Part shown: one piece after another, positions 1 through 10,734 of the stretch
Numbering within the stretch: the stretch's first letter is position 1
Layout of the letters: each line of letters begins with the position of its first letter
From: Omphiscola glabra
Lineage: Eukaryota > Mollusca > Gastropoda > Lymnaeidae
Direction: 5' to 3'
Length of the DNA stretch: 64,000 nt
Assembly: GCA_964017045.1 (NCBI GenBank)
Contig: OZ024794.1
Coordinates: forward strand, 32,767,682 to 32,831,681
The notes under the pieces: generated by a model
Seen by the model: only the letters and a program-made list of their open reading frames with translations
The model's database searches: none
Told to the model about the DNA's origin: nothing
Translations under genes and position numbers: made by a program

Positions 1-163
1 ACCAGTATGAAAGCTAATCAAAGTCTCGTTGCACACTATGTACCATTTCCATGCAACAACACTAATAATTATATTGCAGATAATTGGAAGTTGAAACTAA
101 AGATAATTTAAAAGATGATCGTGAACTGGGGTGCTGTGGTTAAAGCATTTGTTTTGTTTTCAG

Positions 164-3100
164 TAAAAATCCATCAAGAATAGAAAGATCTACTGCACTA
201 GCATTGGGACTTAGCACTATATTTTGGAGGGCTGGAAATTTCACTGCTGCAGTTGTCACTGTGTGAGTATATGATATTGCTTTAGAAATCCAATTTTTCA
301 AGTATATTTAAAATTGAATCAATGGAAAAAGTTTAGATAATCTTTAAAAAGTTGCATTAGCAACAAAGCTATACGAGCCATTAGTTTATTAATTTATTTT
401 CAAGTAAGAGCTAATACCAAATGAAAAACATTTGATTAGTTACACTCACAATCTTAAAATTTTAAAAAAAAGATACGACAGAGCTTTACAAGTATTTTAA
501 CGTCAATTGTGTTATATTATCTCCCACTTAGGAGTCATAACCCATAAAGACATGTTAATTTTCTGTTTCTCTCACAGGCCTTCTTCAACCACTCATATAC
601 TCAGTAGCACAAAATTCAAACAAGATGGCGTCACAGAAAAAGTGAGCCGAAGTTTTACTGAAAACCTTAGTTCATCATCATCATCATATCCCTTAGTCAG
701 ATGACATGAAAACTATCCTTCTCCATTTCTCTCTTTTTCTGCTCTTTGCACAGCATCGCCTAGTTTTAGTCCCGTCCACTCTTTGATGTTATCTTCCCAT
801 CTTTTTCTCTGTCTTCCCTTTCTTCTCCTCCTCTCGTTGTGCTTTGCATGATTTCCTTGGCATGCCCTTGTTTTCTTGTCACGTGGCTTTACCATTCCAG
901 GTTTTAGTGTTTTTTACACTAAAAAAAAACAACAAAAAACAACCTTAGTTACTGCCATGTAAACTCTTATTTAGTGAGTGCATTCACAGATTTAGGGAAA
1001 GGACACCTAAGCATGCATCTCTTCATCCTGGTATTTTTGTTTATTTAAAAGAAACATTTGTTTAAAAAAATTAATTTAGATATTTTTTAAAACATTTAAT
1101 TATTTTATTTGCTACCTGTACCATGACTGTTACATTTTCCCATTGTAATATTATTATTATTGTAAGAAGTTTTTTATAGCGTAGTACCCCAACCTACATA
1201 CAGTTTAACAAAACATAATCATGAACTTAAAAATTACTATACATTAATTATATAAAACAAAATAAATGTGTATTCGCCCAACCACTCCATAACTTTTTTA
1301 AATGTCAAGCCATGGACGGCACCCAGCAGTATTGTCTATCGGTCAGAGGGGGGAATCAGTCAGGATAGTAGAGTTTAAAAAAATGTGTTTTGAGTGCAGT
1401 TTTGAAGGCTGTGATGGATGGTATATTGCGTATGTGTAGTGGAAGAGAATTCCATTGTTTGGGGGCACTGAAAGATCTTTCCCTGTATGTTTTTGTGCGA
1501 GTCTTGGGGACAGAAAGAATATGCGCATCTGCGGAGGATCGAAGCTGTCTAAGGGGTGAATAGACAGAGAGAAGTTTGGTTAGATAGGAAGGGCTAGAAT
1601 TTGAGAAAAAGTTGTGACAGAGAACAGAGAGTTTGTAATCAATCTGTGCTTGTACAGGGAGCCAATGAAGTGAATGAAATAGTGGTGTGATGTGATCATG
1701 TTTTTTTGCCTTTAAAACTAGCCTAGCAGCTGAGTTTCGAACCTTTTGTAGTTTTTCTAAGAAGTGTTTTGGTGAACCTGACAGAAGAGAGTTGCAAATA
1801 GCCAACGACAAGAGACAACAAGAGCATAGACTAGGATTTTTGTTGCACTAATTGTGAGGTAGTGGTGGATGGAGCTGATCTGACGGATAGTGGCGTATGC
1901 AGAGCGACAAATGTGAGAGATATGATTATCGAGAGACATGTTGTTAGACTGAATATAACCAAGATTCCTAGTGGAGGATGTAAACTGTATGTGTGTGTGA
2001 GAATTTATTTCTTGTCACACTTACCCCCCACTTTCAGTTTTATTGGAAATGTATTTGGAGGACGGGCTGCTATCCTGTTATCTAAAAGAAAAAGATTGTG
2101 TCCATAAATGATCACAAAAGTACCATTTAAAAAAAAAGATTTTTCAAAATATATTGTCATCTTTTTAAACCAATAATTTCAGTTATCTGTATATACCTTC
2201 ACAAATTTTGAGGAACTCTGCAGTTTTATGATACAATCAGTTTCAGAGGTAGGAATGTATATTTTTTAGCTTTATTAAAAATAGACTTTGTTCAAGATTG
2301 ATTAAATATTATTATTCTTCAATGGAGTTGTAAAGCTGTTAAAGTTTTATTGTGATGTAAAAAAAAAATAGATAGCTGCTTTAAAAAGAAAGTTGTTTTT
2401 TCTCTTAGTGGGACAAACATTTGTATTTGATTTATTGCAGCTCAGGAATGGGTATTTAAAAAATGCCCATAACAAGTAAACTAATTCTCAATAAAATTTT
2501 TTAAAGTGTTTATGTTTATCCTTAAGAATCATGTGTATGAATTTTAAATAACCCTAATTTTTTTATTTAGTTTGAAACAGAGGGATGTCCAGGTGTGATC
2601 CTTGCTATGTACTCTGCCATCCTTTCCAGAAAAACTCACCAGTAAGGATTTTATCTGAATTGAAATGTTAATTTATTTTTCAAGAATTTTATATATATGC
2701 AGAATATCTTAATATCAACAACATAAAATCAAAATAATTTGCCATGATTTAATAACTTGCTTATAATTAGCATTAAAGTAAGAAAAAGTCTTTCTGAGAG
2801 CCAAAAACGGAATGATTACATTGAAGCTGTTTGTTCTCTGTCACAACTTTTTCTCTGGTTCCTGCCCTTCCTATCTTACTGAACTTCTTTCTGTCTATTC
2901 ACTTCTTTGACACCTTCGTTCCTCAGTAGACACACATATTCTTTCTGTTCCCAAGACACACACTAAAACTTACGGTTCTCTCCCATTACACATCTGCAAT
3001 ATACCGACCTATTGAAGCTTTCAAAACTGCACTCAAGACACATCTCTTCAAACTCTACAATTCCGACTCATTTTCACCACCCTCTGACCGATAAACAATG

Positions 3101-5937
3101 CTCATGCTGCTGGGTGCCATCTATAGCTAGACAGGGGTAAATAGTACTTGGGTAGATGAATGAATAATTTTAGGTAACTGTTTTTTAATTTCATGTTTCT
3201 TTTTTTCTTTTTGCTAATTTTAATGTGAAGCGTGGTGAGCCTAGCACTAGCCTGTGGTACCGTGCTATGTAAGTCCACTTTAATAATAAAAATAAAGCTT
3301 TCAATTATTTTTGTTTATTTTTCTCCAAAGAGTTAGAGCAGATTTTGATGAACCAGAACAAAGTACAATTATAGGATCACATGGGTATTGTACACAGGTA
3401 AATTTAATCTATATTTTATGTTTTTTATTACTAACTTTCAACAATACCTTCCTGATACTTTAAAAAAAGTACACTAATCATAAAACTTGCCATTTTATTA
3501 TCAAATACAAATATTTAACACATGTTAGAAATTAATAGAGATGAACAAATACAAGAGTTAATGAAACAAAATTTTAATTAATTAATTAGGTTTGGGCTAA
3601 CTTAGTTATATTTAAAAGTAAAAACTAGAAAAAAATGTAATTATAGTTTTCCTCTCCATCTGTACAAACAGTCATTCTTTCTATCCTCCTTCTCTATCCC
3701 TTTAAAAAATATTTTAGTAGTTTCACTGACATATCAGATTATGTATATAATTTATATTACACACAATTTAACCTGTTATAGTTATCGTTAAAATAGAAAT
3801 AAAGTGTTAAAATACCCAAAAGTAGACACGACCTTTTAAAATAAACCCAATTTTTGTTGTTTAGGAAATATGTTGTTTTTCTCTCAATATTTGTATGTCT
3901 TTTAATAAAAGTTATATTGAGTTGTCCTCACAAGGACGGGATTTGATTTTGATGGGGTTCCTTACCCAAAATGAATTAATTTTAATAGATAATTCTGAAA
4001 TCTTGTTACCTCCATCAGATAAGAAGTTAAATCTAAATTTTGTTCACAATGAGGCAACATTAAGATTTAGATAAATTCCATCAAAATATAGTGCCCCCCC
4101 CCCCCCTTTTTTTTTCATTTTTGCCACCTGTATAAGTCTCCTAGAATGTGTGGCTTCAATCTTCCTGAAATCAAGCCAATTAAAAAATATAGTCATATGC
4201 CAGGCTTTTAATAAGGATTCTTATATTTACAAATAGTTAAAACTTAGTATAAACACATTGTCTTTTTTTTTTTTTTGGCATCCGTCCATCCCAATGTGAC
4301 AATGGTGTAGACTTTGTATGACAAAATCACAAGGCTTGGGATTTTTCTTGAGCAGGATAAGCTGTTATATGTAACCATATTGCATGGTTATAGCATGTGA
4401 TGCATGGTTATAGCATGTGATCATGATACATGATACAAAGTTATTGTTGGTATTGGCATTATTACCAAATTTTAAATATTTTGCTATCAAGGAATTAGTC
4501 AATCTCTTTCTGACTGGTCGAGCTGTGTCAAATGTTTTCAATGATATTGAGCAACTGGAAGGAAGTGGTCTTGGAGATACTGTGATTCTTAAGGGTATTT
4601 CTGCTCGTTCTGATATTGGACTACTCTCTTTGTTTGAGCATTACAAGTCTTGCCAAGTAAATATATTTTTATTTTAGAAATTACCTGTAGCTCTTAATCA
4701 TATTTTGAACTTGGATATTTATTGAGCTTATTTAAACTTAGTTTACTGTAAATGAAATTTCTAGGTCATACTTCTTCAAATATCTGAGCATGATGGCAAT
4801 ATGTAACTGTCATCTTCCAGTTTGGATGTCAAATATCACGATAAAAAATATTAAAAGGAATTTATTTTACTCAATAAATATATTTATCTTTTCTTTTCAG
4901 GTAGGAACTTATTACAAAACTCCAAAAAATCCAATTTGGGTGGTGTGTAGTGAGAGCCATTTTAGTGTACTTTTTGCCATAAAACGAGACTTGGTCAATG
5001 ACTGGAAGGCAGAGAGACGATTTGACTTATTTTACTATGATGGTCTCAGTAATCAACAAGAAGAAATCAAGCTTACTATTAGTATGTATTGTCTTAAGAT
5101 GAATGGTCTGTAATTTCCCTGTCTCTCATTTATAATAGATTTTTACTTTCATCATGAATTTGATGTTGGGGAGGACAAAGTATTTATCTGAATTTAACAT
5201 GAGCAATAATATTTCCATAGTTAAAGAAAAACAAAATTGAAATTCATCCACTCCTTTCAGTTAATGATGCTGTGTAAAAAATGCAAATATTTAAACCAAG
5301 TAATATTAATTTGAAGCCCCAGCTGAGACTCCTTCTGTGAGGTCCTGTAACTGTTACTGTGGCACCTTTTTTTGGAAGATGAAAAGATGTGTTTTTTTTT
5401 TTTTAAATGCTGTTTTAAAAATTCTTTGTTTGCAAAATCTGCCTGCACTCCTGTTTTCAAGAGTCATCAATGTTAATGTTAGGACTGCACTTTTTTTTAT
5501 GTATTGCATCCAACAAATTTAAATGCAGACTGGTGGCAATTTAATTAACCAGTTACAATTCCTTAACTGTGTTTAGTGTGTTTTAGCAATGATCATATCA
5601 TTTCTTAATTTCTTATCAAATAAATATTTGTTTATTTTTTCAACTTTTTTTAGGCACAATAAACCAGTCATACAAACCTCCCACATCTGAGGATGATCTG
5701 GTTCCACCACTTGAACACTGCATTAGGACAAAGTAAGTTCACTGATCTGGTAGTCCTTAGTTTAAAACCCAATGTGTTCTTTTATTCTGTTAAGATATTT
5801 GCACATTTGAGTTAATTAATTATTGTAGCATTATCTCTATCACTCTATGCCATACAACTGAATGAGAAAATGTTGTCTTCTATTTTAGGTGGGCTGATGC
5901 AGAGATAGACTGGAATGGATATGAGCCAATACTTTGA
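164..5937 (+). CDS. MINDY4: MINDY4 (FAM188B)-like deubiquitinase, C-terminal eight coding exons (5' part outside window)
   Basis: Exons read at 164-260, 2183-2248, 2571-2641, 3331-3397, 4492-4656, 4901-5081, 5654-5732 and 5889-5937. All have AG/GT borders and compatible phases, giving 257 residues and a TGA stop at 5935-5937. The protein matches the C-terminal part of the MINDY4 catalytic domain: [64 protein letters not shown], and the ending [15 protein letters not shown] enzymes are cysteine proteases that trim K48-linked polyubiquitin. The His in SESHFS is the expected catalytic histidine. The catalytic Cys exon must lie upstream of the window. The first acceptor (161-163) follows a T-rich tract. 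The 260 donor was chosen over 262 because only it keeps the next exon open. MINDY3 is the alternative, but the C-terminal motifs fit MINDY4 better. Introns 1 and 3 contain LINE fragments. Confidence 0.9.
665..900 (-). mobile_element. LINE 3'-end fragment (RT C-terminus)
   Basis: The minus strand reads [20 protein letters not shown] followed by [18 protein letters not shown], the basic tail common at the C-terminus of RTE/craniofacial-protein-2-like non-LTR reverse transcriptases. On the minus strand it ends in an ATG-type trinucleotide run (CATCATCATCAT on plus, about 672-687), a usual 3' tail of such elements. It sits in the first visible MINDY4 intron, is 5'-truncated and is non-functional. 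Confidence 0.6.
1318..1945 (-). mobile_element. L2/CR1-like LINE fragment, RT C-terminal region
   Basis: The minus strand has a reading frame of about 150 codons (1356-1811) with [63 protein letters not shown] and [10 protein letters not shown], followed by a terminal lysine-rich stretch. This is the diagnostic C-terminal part of L2/CR1-type reverse transcriptase. Coding similarity continues upstream in another frame ([22 protein letters not shown], about 1800-1939), so a frameshift has occurred near 1800. The 3' end carries a GCTGGGTGCC block (about 1320 on the opposite strand) that recurs in the copy at 2.8-3.3 kb. It lies in a MINDY4 intron. Confidence 0.75.
2810..3296 (+). mobile_element. 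L2/CR1-like LINE 3' fragment, sense orientation
   Basis: The plus strand contains decayed RT C-terminal sequence ([14 protein letters not shown], then [10 protein letters not shown]), then the block CTGACCGATAAACAATGC with GCTGGGTGCC, and an L2-style end (GTGGTACCGTGCTATGTAAG followed by TTTAATAATAAAAATAAAG). It is the same family as the minus-strand copy at 1.3-1.9 kb, but opposite in orientation and more damaged. It lies in the MINDY4 intron just before the exon at 3331. Confidence 0.7.
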
Positions 5938-6218
5938 GGAAACTGGTCCAGAAAACTTGGCCTATTCACACTTATTTTTGATGGATCTCTTGACCTCTTT
6001 TACAAACTAAATATTTTTTTATTGCAATTGAGACATGAAAGCTCTAATTTAAAACTTTCTTAAGGAGATTTATCTATTTTTTGAAAACTATTAATTTTTT
6101 CTTAGGACTGAGTTAAACTTAAACTCTTCCTCCTCTAAGAAAAAAAATAGGTCAATTTTTCAAAGATTATGGGCAATTTGTTATCAAATTATTTTATTGC
6201 AACTTTAAAAAAAATTAA

Positions 6219-6224
6219 AATAAA
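6219..6224 (+). terminator. Candidate MINDY4 polyadenylation signal
   Basis: AATAAA lies about 280 nt after the MINDY4 stop codon, in an A-rich stretch. It is the first clear canonical signal downstream. Cleavage site unknown. Confidence 0.4.
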
Positions 6225-6303
6225 ATACTCCTACTTCCTATCAACACGTATGTACAGACTCTTCTTTAGCTGCCCTGTTATTAGCAAAGTGAGTTGACTT
6301 AAC

Positions 6304-6490
6304 TGTCTCGAGACTGCATCTGAACAGCTGTCTCGAGACTGCATCTGAACAGCTGTCTCAAGACTGCAGCTGAACAGCTGTCTTGAGACTGCATCTGAAC
6401 ATCTGTCTCAAGACTGCAGCTGAACAGCTGTCTCGAGACTGCACCTGAACAGCTGCCCCAAGACTGCAGCTCTGTCTCAAGACTTCAGCG
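6304..6490. repeat. 25-bp minisatellite, about seven copies
   Basis: The unit CTGTCTCGAGACTGCATCTG plus AACAG repeats with small changes (C/T at the CTCGAG site, CATCTG versus CAGCTG). It is preceded at about 6249-6303 by a leader (TGTACAGACTCTTCTTTAG...AGCAAAGTGAGTTGACTTAA) that recurs before a second block of the same unit at 7.8 kb. Confidence 0.9.
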
Positions 6491-7000
6491 CTATTATTTT
6501 GAAATTCACATTGCTAAAAAACTGGCTTAGGATACAAATACAATTGGTACCCTTTACAAATGCTTTTTGAATATTCACACTCAACGTTATTGCTACCATC
6601 ATTAATGCCTTTGAGCAAAAATATTAATTTACTGCTGATATCCATATACTGTAACTGTAAGTCAAGTTTTGGTTTCAGAAACCTATGAGGTGGATCAGCA
6701 TTACTAGTAAGAGGGGCAAAGAAGAATCCTAGTCAAGGTGCTGCTCAGATCTGTGATTTCTCCCCCCCCCCCCTTTTTTTCCCAGCCAAGTAATAATAGG
6801 CTTGGTTATTATCTGTGATATTTAAACCATCTTAATCCTTCTTGCCTTCTCTCTCAGACAGTATACGAGTATTAATGACCAAGGGGAAATTATATCTGGT
6901 ATGATACTGGAAGTTAATAACAATATATTTTTTTGGTGGAAAGTCTTAACGATCTGTGATTTGCCCATTTACTTCCTATAGTTAAATGGACAAAATTTAT

Positions 7001-7266
7001 GACTGAAATGGGAACTAGAAATGAACATGGGTGATGGGTAAGCACAGCTATTCCCTCTTGACTCCTTCAGTGAGTTGTCTTTTAAGATGACTGACATGAG
7101 AACTAGAAATGAAGATGGGTGATGGGTAAGCACAGCTATTCCCTGTTGACTCTTTCAGTGAGTTGTCTTTTAAGATGACTGAAATGAGAACTAGAAATGA
7201 ACATGGGTGATGGGTACGCACAGCTATTCCCTGTTGACTCTTTCAATGAGTTGTCTTTTAAGATGA
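7001..7266. repeat. 88-bp tandem repeat, three copies
   Basis: Copies begin at 7001, 7089 and 7177. Each runs from GACTGAAATGGGAACTAGAA through GATGGGTAAGCACAGCTATT to GAGTTGTCTTTTAAGAT and differs by only a few bases. No coding potential seen. Confidence 0.9.
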
Positions 7267-7744
7267 ATGTTTCCCAACAAGTGTGAATCACACACCAGAA
7301 AATTTCACAGGAGTGTCACAATATTTTATATAAGAGAATAAAAATCATGTGGGGTAAAAAGTTTACATAGTTACATATACAATGATTCCACATAAGTGAA
7401 ATGGGATGTGTAATAAAAACGGTAATATAAATCCATCTAATACAATTTTTTTTTTAAATTTGCTTTGACAGAGCTTCTCACTGAAACAGCCAACTTTTTT
7501 TTATGCTGATACGATGTGCTACAGAAATTTAGTGCTTAGAATTAGATTGTTGTAACATAAAACAGGATGAACACTGCTCATTTAGATACAGTAGTAATTT
7601 TCTTTAGCAAGTTTCACTAAAATTGTACACATTTTTTTATGACAGTACCAAGATAAACGAGAATTGTGTATTTAAACTTTTATGACCTGAATGAGCATTG
7701 TGTGAAAGTATTTTGATGCAAAATGTAAGAAGGTTGGTAAATAA

Positions 7745-7905
7745 AATGTATGTACAGACTCTCCTTTAAGAGCCCTATCTTAGCAAAGTGGGTTGACTCA
7801 ACTGTCTCAAGACTGCATCTGAACAGCTGTCTCAAGACTGCATCTGAACAGCTGTCTCAAGACTGCAGCTGAACAGCTGTCTCAAGAGTGCAGCTGAACA
7901 CTTTG
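7745..7905. repeat. Second block of the 25-bp minisatellite with its leader
   Basis: About four units of CTGTCTCAAGACTGCATCTG/AACAG occur at 7801-7905. The leader GTACAGACTCTCCTTTAAGA, AGCAAAGTGGGTTGACTCAA matches that at 6249-6303. The whole leader-plus-array block is therefore duplicated about 1.5 kb apart. The remaining 6.5-8.5 kb shows no genes: AT-rich DNA with poly-C and poly-T runs. Confidence 0.85.
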
Positions 7906-8499
7906 TAGTCCATTAAAAATAATTTTACCTAATTGTTCTCAAATTTTACATTAGATTTTTAAAATTCATTTTACAAAAACTGATTAATAAAAAATACTGC
8001 TGACAATTACAGTCATTTTAATTTTGTTTATTTTAAGCAATTAGAAATTGGCCAATTCACATGTATTAAAGCTACATAGTCCTTAAAATATGTGTTCTTA
8101 TAAGCAACCGTAATACAACTACCTCACTCTTATTAAAAAAAATCCTGCCTCAATCAACTATGAAGGCTCCCGTGTTGAAAGTGCTCCCTTAATTTAATGT
8201 AATGTGAAAATTTTGCAAACAAGAACAAAACTGGACTTAAAGCATCCAAAATTAGATAAGACATCCTTTTATATGTTGGGTAGCATTATTTTCATAAATA
8301 TGAATTTAGAGATTTATAAACTCGGCTATGGAATTAAAAGGCACAAAACAATCTTCACTCTAATATACAGGGCAATTTTAATAATAGTATTATGTAAAAG
8401 TCCAAAAACTAACTGTGGTTAATTGAGAAATTTCATTTTATTTCAAATTTAACACATAAAAATATGTTTTAGGTAACTTGTCCAAATTAATCAATATAT

Positions 8500-8505
8500 T
8501 TTATT
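8500..8505 (-). terminator. Candidate UBOX5 polyadenylation signal
   Basis: AATAAA on the minus strand (TTTATT on plus), about 30 nt past the UBOX5 stop. A second TTTTATTTCAAA motif lies at about 8437. MINDY4 and UBOX5 are convergent, so both 3' ends fall in this 6.2-8.5 kb interval. Confidence 0.45.
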
Positions 8506-8535
8506 TCAAATTTGAGTTCAAAATGATACTAATTT

Positions 8536-10191
8536 TTATTTGTCATGTTTTCTGACAGCAAATCTTTTCTCAAAACTTTGGTTGCACAATCCGCAATATA
8601 ATGAAGTTTCAAGGGTCCTTGCTGTCAGACATTCTCGACAAATTATGTGACCACATGGGATTTGATATTTTATCTTGTTATGTGACAAAATCTGTTGACA
8701 CAATGAACATCCATCATTTTCAACATTTACATCACTACAAGCATCTGTTGCTGAACTAGATGAAAAGCTACTCCGCACTGCAGAGAGAGCCAGGTTTAAA
8801 CTGTCTTTAAGTTGAGTCTCATGTGATGGAAAGTCTACCGATGTTACCCGATGAATTTCGCTGTCATTTTGTGAAGCTTTTCTACTTTCAGACTTTGTGA
8901 GAGTTTGAGTCGTGTTGACCTGAATATGATGACGTTGGGTGGAAGTGTGTAAAACTGTATTTGATATATTTATTGCTGGCATTTCTTTTTTTTGTTCATC
9001 TCCTTTGTTTGCTTGCAAGCTCTGAGTTATAGGATCTGATATTAGAGATGAAACACCTTTATTTACCTTCTGACCTGTTACCTTTCGTTTACCCAGAAGA
9101 GTATTACCAGCACCGGCAACAGTTCTAGGAATACTCCCTATCTCTTTATCATTACTGTGTTTCATAAGAAAGTGATCAATCCTTGCTTTCAGTACTCCAT
9201 TAGGAACAGGTTTGTTGGCACCGGAGAATTCCACACCTGTGAATGGGTCCCGTGGTTTTCTCCCATATGAAGCCTCTGTGTTAAAGTAGCGATCTAATGT
9301 TGTCATGTCAACATTCTTTCCACAAGGAAGCAGCATGGGTATAGCCATGACTTCACAAGTTATGGAGTCCAAGAAGTCTTCTGGAATGTCAGACACACTT
9401 TGTTTCTCTTCTACTGTGCCGTTTGTTGCTAGTGATTTGTTACTGTTTTCACTGTTGGTTAAATCTTGGGTACTGCTAAGGGCAGCTTTCATGCAGATAG
9501 GATGAACGTATTCCTTATAACTCTTGACAATATTTTCTTTGATGGCAGAAGGAACTGAAATGGAAGGCCATCCCCAAATGTCGACATTGCTCACAGCTGC
9601 CGTTGAGCCACTAACGGTTCTTAAAATCCTTATTGTGATGTGGCTTGATGCAGTGAGAAGGTCCTTTTTAAAATGCTGCATAACTACTTTATTTTGGCAA
9701 TGATCACCAGGATAATTGTTTGAAAAATGTGTACCAACTTTTGGATTGAAAAAACAAACAGGCTCACTCGTGAAAACTGTTAGTCTTGAAACTGGATAGG
9801 AAATAGGTAATGTGGAGACAGTAGTGCTCAAGGAATTAGTGTGTGTTGAAGCAGCGGAAGTGCCTGGATGAGTAGACACTGCAGTTTCATCATTATGAAA
9901 TTTCTTTGCATTAATATTTTTTGACATAGGTCTGGAGGCAGAAAGCAATTCTAGATGAGATGACTGTTGCTGGCCAACACATGGAGTAAGAACTATTTGA
10001 TGAATGTAAACATTGCATGGAAATTGGAATGTTATATTAACAGGAGGCTTCAGGAAATGCTCTGCTAAAAATCCTTTCCTTCTGAGATGCCAGTTTTCAC
10101 TGATCAAGTTGGTACATTCATATCCATCTGTGTTTACTTTGTCACTTGAGACACTTGTTCCTACAATATGCAGTGCAAAATTGATCAGCAT
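8536..10191 (-). CDS. UBOX5: UBOX5 / RING finger protein 37, U-box E3 ubiquitin ligase
   Basis: One uninterrupted coding exon encodes 551 residues, close to vertebrate UBOX5 (about 540). The start MLINFALHIV at 10191 was chosen because it aligns with the family N-terminus and lies just after a splice acceptor (T-rich tract then CAG, exon from 10206). The frame continues upstream into intron sequence and should not be used. An N-terminal domain (about 1-215) includes YECTNLISENW and FLKPPVNITFQFP. The U-box is at about 269-342 (IPEDFLDSITCEVMAIPMLL, GRKPRDPFTG). A Ser/Thr-rich linker follows. A C-terminal RING-like zinc site is at about 495-535 (CSLC, CGHIICREC, CGLC). The U-box recruits E2 enzymes; the mammalian protein is nuclear and binds UbcM4-type E2s and VCP. 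At least one 5' UTR exon lies upstream and was not located. Confidence 0.93.
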   Translation of the reverse strand: MLINFALHIVGTSVSSDKVNTDGYECTNLISENWHLRRKGFLAEHFLKPPVNITFQFPCNVYIHQIVLTPCVGQQQSSHLELLSASRPMSKNINAKKFHNDETAVSTHPGTSAASTHTNSLSTTVSTLPISYPVSRLTVFTSEPVCFFNPKVGTHFSNNYPGDHCQNKVVMQHFKKDLLTASSHITIRILRTVSGSTAAVSNVDIWGWPSISVPSAIKENIVKSYKEYVHPICMKAALSSTQDLTNSENSNKSLATNGTVEEKQSVSDIPEDFLDSITCEVMAIPMLLPCGKNVDMTTLDRYFNTEASYGRKPRDPFTGVEFSGANKPVPNGVLKARIDHFLMKHSNDKEIGSIPRTVAGAGNTLLGKRKVTGQKVNKGVSSLISDPITQSLQANKGDEQKKEMPAINISNTVLHTSTQRHHIQVNTTQTLTKSESRKASQNDSEIHRVTSVDFPSHETQLKDSLNLALSAVRSSFSSSSATDACSDVNVENDGCSLCQQILSHNKIKYQIPCGHIICRECLTARTLETSLYCGLCNQSFEKRFAVRKHDK

Positions 10192-10734
10192 CTTTAAACG
10201 AGTACTCTGAAAAAAAAAATTGATTAAAAATACAGATGAAAACAGGTGGATAGATAATCTCAAGAATATGTTATACTTTTTTAAGAAACTAACATCGTTT
10301 CTAAGTTTTGTATTTTAGCATTTGAAATCAGTCTAATTTATTTGTATTGTATAGGTCAGAGCTCTGCAACCGACGGGCAGCTAGATGATGCTAGTTGTGC
10401 CACGCAAAATGACTTAAAAATATGATAAAACCCTGTCGACAAAAGGGACATTGATTAGCCCTGAGGCTCTAAACATGAAGTCAGAGAGCAGAATACTAGA
10501 CTTTGAGTTCATAGATTTCAGCGTAAAAGTCAGGTTTATTTACATTTTGATAACCCACAGCAGAATATTTGTGGCGAATTTTTTTTGCCCATTATTTTTA
10601 TTGGTGCAAAACAGACATTTAATAGTATGGATCAGTACAGTGTAATCTGAATAATTCAAATCAATCTATATAATTAAAAATTGCTACAGTTTTATACACT
10701 TTATTTATTTAACAACCCGGCCAATTAAAAAATT

